From: Pomphorhynchus laevis
Taxonomy: Eukaryota; Acanthocephala; Palaeacanthocephala; Echinorhynchida; Pomphorhynchidae
Length of the DNA: 64,000 bases
NCBI GenBank assembly: GCA_012934845.2
Contig: WNNJ02001104.1
Location: forward strand, 372,001-436,000
Reading direction: 5' to 3'
In this document: piece after piece, positions 56,601 through 64,000 of the stretch
How positions within the stretch are numbered: position 1 is the first letter of the stretch
How the letters are laid out: each line of letters begins with the position of its first letter
The notes under the pieces: generated by a model
Database searches by the model: none
Seen by the model: only the letters and a program-made list of their open reading frames with translations
Told to the model about the DNA's origin: nothing
Position numbers and translations under genes: made by a program

Positions 56601-59600
56601 TTTTTATGAATGAGTACAGGACGAAAAACAAAGAGAACAAGTACACCGTGTAATTCATGAGATTATAAGTCGGTGGTCAATACCTGAAATTCGTGCTCTA
56701 TACACAAATCCTCGAGCATTAATGTTGATTATATAAATTCAACGAAACCTAATTCGTCTAAGGGGAACATCCTTACAAGTACATTCACGGTTGATATTAT
56801 CAAATGTAAGCGGTCTGGTCGATATTCAAATGAAAAATCAACTTTCTTCATTTAATGTGGATTCTGTTCAATCACATAGCAATAGACAAACAGCTTCTGC
56901 AACAACAACATCTCAAAATTGACAAAATTCAAATCAAGATGATACTGTTACGTTGTTTCAACTATTAAATCTTCTTCATCCCTAGCAACATCAGCCGACA
57001 AATCAACAACCAAACAAAACTCCAGAACAACTTTATACATGCGAACTTGAACAAATGCAGACAATGGGATTTAATAACCGTGATGTCAATCTTAGAGTGC
57101 TTGTTGCATCTATCGGGTACGTAAATATAACTTTAGAACGTATAAAGGAAATTTTAGCTGTTGATAATTGTTGTCTACATTAAAATTTTATTTGAAACTT
57201 CAAATTTTATTTTTAATGCTTAAAAAACACAATTAAAAATTTGTAAAAAAATGGCAGCACAAAAAATGTTTAAAATCTTTTATAAATTTTGAAGCTATTT
57301 CCGAAATAATCAGCTATTTTCAGCTATTGAAAGCTAAAAAAGAGCCGATAGCAGTATATCAAAAAATGTGTTACTCACTTGTCTGTAGTTACGACGATCG
57401 AGAGCCATTCGTTGATTCCAGAAATGTTTGAAGAATTGAGGGAGCACTTCTGCGCGAATATAATGAGCTTCAACACCATCAGTGCCGCAACACTGTTTTA
57501 CAACTTTCAATACGATTTTCTTCATTTCTTCATCGGGAGACTGAAATTCTCGAATTAGAATTAACATTACTTCGCGAGTATAGTAATTCGCGTACTCGGA
57601 ATCCATTAACGGAATCAAATAGCCAATTGCTTTAAGGAACGCTGCAAGACCCTAAAACCACACAATTAGAATCTAATTAGGAAAAGTATTAAAACAATGA
57701 AATAGCAATATTCCCAATATGTATAAACCATTTGGATTAAGTGCGTAATATTTTTTATAAATCATATAGGCTGACTGAGTTTACGTATTTTGTACATTAT
57801 ATAAATAAAAAATAATAGATATTTAATCTTAAGATTAAATATTAATAAAATATATTATTAAATATAATATAAATTATTATTAAATATAATAATTTTTAAA
57901 AATTATTAAATTAAAAAATTTTACAAATTAAATATAATTTAATCGTCCACCATTTGTTGTTCCTATTGATAACAATCTTTATTTTTATCTTGTAAATTAC
58001 ATGAATAATAATTCACTAATAATTAATAATTATATAATTACTATAATTATTAATACTTCTTATTTCTACATATTATGTCAACAATAAATAGTATACTATC
58101 TATTAATATTAAATGTATATTAATAAATAGTATACGACTTATCTGAATTGAGATTAGAGATGAACTCAGCCTGAGTCCATCTTTAATGCCTTAATATGCA
58201 TTAGATCTCTAATGCATATCACGCATTGCATGAATATGTAATATGTAATTTAATGTAAAATATGTCAGCTACATGAATATGCATTAGATCATATATTACA
58301 TATCTAATCCTTGAACTCTATTAAGCCTGAATATACATGTATTTTAAGGCTATTTAATACATTCAATTAACACATTGACTGATATTATAGTGACTACAGA
58401 GAATTGCTGTTAACAAATACATTGCAGATGTCGACATGGTTCTTATTTCAATATTATTTTTGTGTTGCTTCAAAATATTTCCAAATCGATGTATTTAATA
58501 TGTAGTATTATTCCCTAATGATATGAACATTGTTCTAATTTGAATATAATAATTCTAAATAAAATTTATAGCAGTTGCTTATTAGGCAACCTTGCCTGAT
58601 AGGTCACTGGATGCTGCAGACAGGTATCGATATGCAAAGAGAGCTGCATCTCTAATAGTTGGTGAGTCAAAGAGAGCAACTTGGATGAAATTTGATGAGC
58701 GTCTTAAACTTGATTAGCGGTCAGCTTCTAAGATGTTCCGGAGAACTATCAAAGCCTTTAGTGTTGGAAAGCAGAAATATGCAGAGACTGTTTTAGACAA
58801 TTATGGGCATCTGTTAATCGATATTGAAGACATAGTCTCGTTGTAAAGATCATTTTATAGATATCCTTTATAAGGATGACGTCCTTCTCTCTTGGAAAAA
58901 GAATCTTCGAACTTAATGGAAGATTTCATTACCTTGATAGAAGTCATTACTGTTGTTCACCAACTTTGTAATAGCAAATATGCTTAGGTTAATGATATTC
59001 AATCTTAGAATTTGAAGGATCTTGACATTGAAGGTATGAAGTGAATAACACGACTCTTAAACATAGCACTGAAGTCAGGAAAAGGTTCCTAGTGATAAGC
59101 AAACTGGGGGTGATGATTCCGATCTATAAGAAAGGGAAGTGAAGATAATGTTCAAATTATATGGGTATTACTCTTCTTAGCCTACACAGTCAGCTATTTA
59201 GCAATATCCTTGAGCTAGGGATACGACTAATAGTCGAAGGACAGTTGCCTAATTATACAGAGATTTTCAGGCTATTTAATCCGTTCAATTTTTTAGATGA
59301 TGCTGCCATCATCTTCAGAATTTTGAACACTGTGTATTTTGCTCTTATTTAGATTTATTTCAGCGTAAAAATAAGTAGACACATCAATGAATTAGACACC
59401 TCAGAAAACATAACAAGAGTTAAAAAAATTTTTTGGTTCAAAAAACAGAACAAGAGTTCTGTGAGTATTAGAAAAATACTAGTTCTAAAATATAAAAGTT
59501 CTGTGAGTAATTGTGAGTATCGATTAAGGATTAAGCTTATTATTATCACTGATTAATATCAGTGATAATGTATTATTAATAATACATAAATAATGAATTA

Positions 59601-62600
59601 TTAATGTATAATTAATGCATGATTAATAGTATTATTATAAAATCATTAATACTTGCTTATAATATTTAAAAGAATGAATAGAAATCAGCATTTGTTTGGA
59701 ATAAAACAAATTAAATTTTTTAAAAAATTCAATTTTTTTATTTTAATTTATAAATTAATGACAATCACAAATCAAAGTTCGAAAATTTAAAATTAATTAA
59801 AATGACTGCGAAATCGAAAATGACAAATTGATTAACCTTTCCTCTGTGTTGCTTAATTCCTTTCCACAGAGGCTTCAATACGGTATCAAAAGATTCGATA
59901 CCATACGGTGTTGCTGATTCGGCAAGTGCAGCTATCGCTAGTGCAGTAATAGTCCTCACCTTCTGTTGTTCATCCTCCAGCCCTAAAATTCAAGGATCAA
60001 AATATTTAATAGCATTAAATATTGTGTATGTTATTAGTTTAAAAAATGATAAAAACGTTTTGATCAAACTCAAAATGCAAATACGATTCGTGCTTCGATC
60101 GTAAAAGCTACAGCAACCAGAGGCAACATGTCACTTTTAATCCATGTATACGCCCTGTTGACTTTTATAGATTTGCAAAACACTTATAAACTAAGTTAAG
60201 CGTGCTCACCTAACATTTTTTAAGATCAAAAAAATAATGGTATCTAAGTATATAAAAATAAGTATCAAAGTATTAAGATACATAATATTAGTACCTTAAA
60301 TACTTAACGTTAAAGTTAAGAATTAAAAGTTTAATTAAAAGTTTAATTTTACTCATTCTTCAAATGATAAACTTATCCGTACAATAAAAACATTTTTCTA
60401 TCAAACATAAATCTGATGATAATCTAATCGAAATTAAAATGACAGACATTACTTAATAAGGATGCGTCAGACGAAAACAAATAAAAATACGAACTAACAT
60501 TTAACTAATACGAACAAATAAAACTTTAAAGCTATGACATTTAAAAACTGTTTTTAATTAATTAATATTTTAAACAGTTAGAAAGTTTAATAACTTTTTA
60601 AAACTCCTAAATTAATATCATTTGAACCTCATATTTTATTAATATTTAATATTAAACGTTCTATCTTATAGAATTTAATAAAATATTATTATAAAAAATA
60701 ATATATTATTTTCATATTTATATATAATAATAAATATAATTAAACAATAATATATAATAGGTCTAAAATTTTATTATCCATAAATTATAATAAAAAATAA
60801 ATATAATATTTATATTATAATGTTTACAATAGGAACAAATAGGAATAAACTTAATAAAATAAATATTGTAATTAAAAAATGAAATATTTTATTATAATAT
60901 TTTATATTAAATTATTTAATTACATTTTATAAAAAGAATATTATATTTCATTTGTAAATTATATAATTAATATATTAAAAGTATAATTAATTATATAATA
61001 ATTACATAATTATAAAATTAATTAATTATATAATTATTTATTTAATTATAAATAAATAAACATTTAATTAAGTATATATTTAAATTCGGTATACTTAAAT
61101 CATATTTATTATATTAAATATAAATTATATTTTTAATAAAAAACAAAATTATTTTTAAATAATTTTAAAATTTTTCTTGTGTTAGAATTTTAACACAAGA
61201 TATAAATTATAGAAATTATTTCATGGCGATTTAAGAGCATCAATAATATGTAACTATAACATCAGTTTTACTAAAATTCCATAAATACTCAAAATTAATC
61301 GACTTTGTTCAAATTTGTGTTTTTATTGTAAATTGATTACTATTTAACTTAAAAAAAGAAACAACTTTGAACATTAAAAATATACACAAAGGGTGTAATT
61401 GCACGTAAAACTCGAATATAGCCCAACTCTAAAAACAGATTGACACTTAAAGTGCAAATACGCGGTTGAAGCCGAAAGTACTCGTTTAATATTATTCACC
61501 TAAAAAGAACAAAAACATAAATAACAAACAGCAAAATAGTTTCAAATACTGTTTTGCGAGAAGTAGCTTAAAAATCACCATAGAAATTAGAAATATGAAC
61601 GATTTTAAATTTATGATCAACAAAAAATGTATGTAACTTATTCGGCCTATTACTAAATAGCAAAAAAAGATGATGAAAATAAGATAAACTTTTCAATCTA
61701 AAAACGAATGTTAACAAATTTTGCTTGACTGTTCAATTGTTCCGGGTAAAAATAAAAGCCTTTTTGGCTAAATATAAATAAAGATCTTACTTGATAAGAT
61801 TTGTGATCAATTTTCAATTTAAAAACGTAAATCATAAATTTCTCAAAAGAGAGTTAGACCAATCCGCGTGAAATACGTTGTTATCATTGAAGTCAGACGC
61901 GGAAGAACGGTAGCAAGTACCGTTTCGTCATCACAATGACTCATCAGTGCCAGATCCCTCCCACTACTGGATGCAGAGGATCCCTCCTATTACTGGATGA
62001 ATCCAGTAGTGGGAGGGATCTGGCATTAAAAAATGCATAAACACAATTGAACTTCTAGAGAATTAGAACTATAAATAGAATAAAATGTTCGTATGTTATT
62101 GATTCATCAAAACACAAATCGAAAGTTCAAATTGTATAAAAACCTTTACTTGAATGACTAGCACGCAATTAGAGAAGTGAAGTTTGTATAAAGCACAAAC
62201 GTTAGAAAAGCAAAACGCAGATATACCGTGCTCAACAATTTCAACGAGTGATCTTAAATGTGGCAAAATAGCACATCCCATGAGTATAGATATCTGCTGT
62301 ACAATTTTAATTCCAGTGTGTCTGGCCTGCCAAGACTTTTTACTCTTGCATACTGCTTTCAAAAACGGAAGCAACGACGGTATGCCTAATGCCGAAGCAA
62401 CAACAGCAAAGGCCCGTGCAGTTGTATTTCTGACGTACTCATCCAGATTATCGATGTCAGGTCGCATAGTAGAAATCATAGTTGCTAATCCGGCAGCCTA
62501 AACAATATAATTTAATAATTAAAAATAATTAATTATTAAATAATTAATTAGTAAAACATTATTAAAAATAATGTTTTACTTACATTTTGTTCGATATGAC

Positions 62601-64000
62601 AATTTAGACAAATTTTAAAATCATATGACAAAATGTACAAAATTTTCTCTTTTAAAAGTTTTGTGCGAATGCATATTGGAATTTAGAAATTTTTAAAAAC
62701 CGAAAAAATATGATAATTATAATTTTTTCAATTTAAAAAATTAAAACAAGGTCTAAAATGATAATTAAAATAAAATTAAATAAAACAACATTAAATAACA
62801 TTAAATTAATTAAAAATTAGCCAAAAATTACTTCTTGGAAGAGTATAAATGGTAACGTATACGCTATTTATGGAGTATAAATGTTGATTCTCATTTTGTT
62901 GACCGAGTCTGAATTCCGATTGACGCAACCATTTGGTGTGAGAATGAATTTATTTGAAAAATAAACCAAAATATATAAAAAATGTGAATTATTTATTATA
63001 TTTATATTTTGTATTATTTTTGAATTTTTATATTAATTATATTATTAGGCAACTAATTAGTTGCCTAATAATAATTTAATTAATTATTAATAACTAATAT
63101 TAATTAATTATTAATTAATAAGTAGGTTAATTAATGCAAGATATAATAAAGATTTACAAAGAGTAATAATAAAGAGTACTTTATTATAAAGTACTATATA
63201 TAAATAATTTTAATTTCAATCCAGCATTTATAATGATGGATTAAATTTATTAATTTAATTAGTTGATAATTAATTTATATTTATTTTATTTTTTAATTTA
63301 TAAATTTTACAAATTTAATTAGTTGGCCAGTTGTTATTTGATCTTTATTATTAGCCGAAAATTACTTTTCATAATATATTTTCTGATTATTATTTGTCAC
63401 AAAAAAATTTAGAATTGATAAATTTCGTAAATAATATTTCGTTCAATTTAAAAACTCTACTAACCTTTGCCAGATTTGAAATAATCTCACGACCTTCAAC
63501 ACGAGCGTAGTAATCCTCGTCAATCAAAAGTGGTTCAATTACGACAAGAATTTTGTGAACATACGGTCGAACCAAATCATCTAATTTGTAAAGAATTCGG
63601 TCAATAACTTTCACCAGTAAGTGTCGTTCTTGGTCTTCCAAAGTAGGTGACATTAATAGAGGCAGTATCTGATTTAGCATTGGACCGGCTCCGAATTCTC
63701 TTGCTTTGTCGGTTATTTGTCTCAATGCAGACTTTCGCATAGGTGGCGTACCGTTCTTGATTTTCAATAGCAATTTCATTATTTTACGTTCTTTCTGTTC
63801 TTCAGGGCTAAGAGATTCTTCATCAAGGTCGTGAAGTAGCTTCTCAAAATATTGGACATCATCTGGTTTTAAAAGTGGTAAGTTTCCACCAGGTGGCTGA
63901 AATTCTTGCATTCCAGCCATACCACTACCCGATTGCGTACGAGAATCTGGAGTTTGCATCCTGAATCCAAGCATCGAAATGGGTGTTGGAGTTGCTGTAA
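44673..64000 (-). CDS. SF3B1: SF3B1, splicing factor 3B subunit 1, ten coding exons, 5' end outside the window
   Basis: Exons (minus): 64000-63465, 62497-62227, 59982-59837, 57651-57379, 55648-55244, 55196-55018, 50085-49775, 48417-48270, 48221-48005, 44831-44673 (stop TAG). Every junction is GT-AG and phase-consistent. The protein is the U2 snRNP core scaffold that clamps the branch-site helix with its HEAT repeats. It is near-identical to human from TATPTP (about residue 430) to the C terminus: [40 protein letters not shown] (with the Lys equal to human K700), [10 protein letters not shown] (H662 and K666), [31 protein letters not shown]. The last exon begins [14 protein letters not shown] and ends YELEYFI. 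Introns of 47 and 48 nt alternate with introns of 1-4.9 kb. No sign of decay; a functional, highly conserved gene. Confidence 0.97.
45235..45425. repeat. Palindromic MITE-like repeat, copy 5, in an SF3B1 intron
   Basis: Left end ATTATTGAAGCCGGATCGAA, inner arms TTTCGCTAACCTC and GAAGATGCTAACAGAGG, right end TTTGATTTAACTCCAATGAT. Its right half is the start of the 213-bp tandem array. Confidence 0.8.
45322..45913. repeat. 213-bp tandem repeat, about 2.8 copies
   Basis: Units start at 45322, 45535 and 45748 (ATGTAATCTCGAAATTTTCT). Copies are virtually identical, with a single-base length difference in the third, so the amplification is recent. Each unit contains the right half of the MITE-like palindrome plus about 100 bp of AT-rich flank. 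Confidence 0.95.
46343..46835. repeat. 209-212-bp tandem repeat, about 2.3 copies
   Basis: Units start at about 46343, 46552 and 46764 (CCATTTTGCTATACATT) with only a few differences. Not related by eye to the 213-bp array, though the period is almost the same. Non-coding, in the last SF3B1 intron. Confidence 0.95.
46840..48004. other. SF3B1 last intron, remainder
   Basis: No ORF or repeat recognised. A slightly GC-richer patch lies at 47340-47760. Confidence 0.4.
48418..49774. other. SF3B1 intron (1357 nt)
   Basis: No coding potential seen. Two small hairpins: ACAGGCG with its complement at 48743-48768, and AAAACCAACAA with its complement at about 49109-49157. Confidence 0.45.
50759..51034 (+). 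CDS. Naiad-type GIY-YIG endonuclease domain
   Basis: The frame has a Cys-rich lead ([11 protein letters not shown]), a CNC motif, and then [19 protein letters not shown] with the LKTRFRQHI helix, i.e. the GIY-like strand, the Y-I-G and the conserved Arg of the GIY-YIG nuclease fold. It would nick target DNA. The frame is interrupted after RQHI by a one-base shift; the sequence goes on in the next frame. Confidence 0.85.
   Translation: MYSTILEKYVSTNDFNFRSFKCNRKNCIVCDVINNNNCIVSNTTNKCFSLNINNNCNCNTAGVVYLIQCTCGLQYIGKTYQMLKTRFRQHI
51072..52826 (+). CDS. Naiad-type linker and reverse transcriptase, one in-frame UGA
   Basis: Two open parts in the same frame, 51072-52313 and 52332-52826, separated only by TGA at 52311-52313. 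The first is rich in Asn, Lys and Ile and holds [19 protein letters not shown] and [20 protein letters not shown], the Penelope-type RT blocks (K-x-H-K and K-P-R-x-I). The second has [14 protein letters not shown] (motif A) and [19 protein letters not shown] (motif B). Motif C is absent from this copy. The UGA follows S-A-F-K-C-T. In other animals Naiads are known with selenocysteine UGAs; a plain nonsense mutation is equally possible here. Confidence 0.8.
52830..53075 (+). repeat. Naiad-type terminal segment
   Basis: From GATAGCATAGCAGTTCCTCC to CAGTTAGCTGATTTGATTGA, this segment has a clear reverse-complement partner at 26395-26640. It is the 3' end or pseudo-LTR of the element. Confidence 0.8.
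53130..53520 (+). mobile_element. Remnant of a classical Penelope-like element (C-terminal endonuclease end)
   Basis: One plus-strand frame reads [38 protein letters not shown] and LNENDGY, the tail of the GIY-YIG domain in classical Penelope-like elements (H-x-I-x-x-D, then R-R-x-x-E-S, then N-x-x-x-G). It is followed at 53460-53490 by CTGATGATGATTCC, a loop and AAATCGGAAA, a hammerhead-like core at the place where such elements carry their ribozyme. A few stops interrupt it; the upstream part is missing. Confidence 0.65.
53585..54440. repeat. Degenerate AT-rich tandem repeat, about 4 units
   Basis: ACAGTCATTATTAGTGACAT and CAAAGTAGCATTAATTTAAA recur at about 53590, 53848, 54092 and 54397, i.e. 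periods of 245-305 bp, linked by long AAATGAAATATAAAATT runs. Confidence 0.85.
54441..55017. other. SF3B1 intron end, AT-rich
   Basis: Simple AT-rich DNA, with a short triplicated run TTATTTAAATTTGAACG at about 54930-54970. Nothing else seen. Confidence 0.5.
56410..57183 (+). pseudogene. Ubiquilin-like intronless copy with six in-frame stops
   Basis: Antisense in a 1.7-kb SF3B1 intron. One frame holds from 56410 to TAA 57181-57183. It begins with [13 protein letters not shown], later has [18 protein letters not shown] and [10 protein letters not shown] (compare ubiquilin NPRVMQALLQIQQGL), a Gln/Asn-rich middle, and at the end the UBA domain [20 protein letters not shown] (ubiquilin: [20 protein letters not shown]). 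Ubiquilins carry ubiquitinated cargo to the proteasome. Three TAA, two TGA and one TAG interrupt the frame, yet no frameshift is needed. The lack of introns suggests a retrocopy, lacking the N-terminal ubiquitin-like domain. Confidence 0.8.
57652..58565. other. SF3B1 intron, AT-rich part
   Basis: Simple AT-rich sequence. Several ATGCATTAGATC-type direct and inverted copies lie at 58190-58320; no gene. Confidence 0.4.
58570..59345 (+). mobile_element. Decayed LINE (RTE/Rex1-like reverse transcriptase)
   Basis: Plus-strand frames with many stops still show SRQ-less core blocks: [12 protein letters not shown], then [14 protein letters not shown] sequence, SGKVPSD (as SGKGS at DNA level), [10 protein letters not shown] and YGYYSS/GITLLSL at 59165-59185, the order found before motif A of RTE and Rex1 type LINEs. 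It is antisense within an SF3B1 intron and older than the other LINEs here. The clade is tentative. Confidence 0.55.
59983..61940. other. SF3B1 intron, AT-rich part
   Basis: No coding potential. A short hairpin CTTGTGTTA/TAACACAAG lies at 61167-61200. The rest is simple AT-rich sequence. Confidence 0.4.
61948..62025. repeat. Perfect inverted repeat, 25-bp arms
   Basis: TGCCAGATCCCTCCCACTAC plus five bases (61948-61972) is exactly complementary to 62001-62025. The 28-base spacer contains a third, imperfect copy of the arm (GGATCCCTCCTATTACTGGA). GC-rich for this region. Confidence 0.95.
62498..63464. other. SF3B1 intron (967 nt)
   Basis: AT-rich, with the short palindrome TTAGGCAACTAATTAGTTGCCTAA at about 63045-63068. 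No gene. Confidence 0.5.

Noticed and set aside
56410-57183. Alternative genetic code with TAA and TAG read as Gln
   Set aside because: The fit is striking in the ubiquilin-like copy, but SF3B1, NKIRAS-like and PTPMT1-like genes end in TAG, TAG and TAA and never use them internally, and two TGA stops would remain.
59161-59352. 63-aa ORF as a gene
   Set aside because: It begins with the ITLLSL block of a decayed LINE reverse transcriptase and then runs into AT-rich DNA.

Overview
The window is AT-rich genomic DNA from an invertebrate animal; I cannot fix the phylum. The evidence is a spliced SF3B1 gene, a spliced Ras-like gene resembling kappaB-Ras (NKIRAS), a spliced PTPMT1-type phosphatase, and a transposon load typical of metazoans (L2-like and CR1-like LINEs, Penelope-like elements of two architectures, many palindromic repeats). 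Host genes use the standard code. Their introns fall into two classes: tiny ones of 43-49 nt, and large ones of about 0.2-8 kb packed with repeats.

Layout. 1-3.2 kb: broken LINE pieces in both orientations. 3.7-8.15 kb: a nearly full-length CR1-like LINE (family A, + strand), followed directly by a nearly full-length L2-like LINE (family B, - strand, 8.2-12.3 kb). 12.5-22.5 kb: an eight-exon NKIRAS-like gene on the + strand, whose 7.9-kb first intron holds two palindromic repeats, a CR1-like LINE (family D) with an L2-like LINE nested in it, and a small ORF of unknown kind. 23.2-24.1 kb: a small unknown ORF and an LSM5-like retrocopy remnant. 26.4-27.6 kb: a fragment of an N-terminal-endonuclease Penelope-like element (Naiad type). 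27.65-28.26 kb: a PTPMT1-like gene. 29-29.7 kb: a large foldback. 29.8-34.2 kb: a CR1-like LINE (family C) plus a second copy of its ORF1. 34.4-36.4 kb: remnants of an unassigned retroelement and another LINE. 37.7-38.2 kb: an L2-like tail. 38.5-39.5 kb: a small two-exon gene facing the last exons of a protein-kinase-like gene. 39.5-46.8 kb: a dense field of foldbacks, tandem repeats and a hAT-like terminus. 44.67-64.0 kb: SF3B1 on the - strand, ten coding exons in view and continuing past the window end.

The large SF3B1 introns have trapped a Naiad-type element, a remnant of a conventional Penelope-like element, a ubiquilin-like intronless copy with six in-frame stops, and a decayed RTE/Rex1-like LINE.

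The most interesting points are the Penelope-like element with its GIY-YIG endonuclease at the N terminus and an in-frame UGA next to a Cys-rich motif; a recurring hammerhead-like signature (CTGAnGATG, hairpin, GAAA) carried on both strands of several unrelated palindromic repeats; the NKIRAS-like gene, which can be read only by assembling short exons; and the ubiquilin-like copy whose six stops could each come from one C-to-T change with no frame shift.
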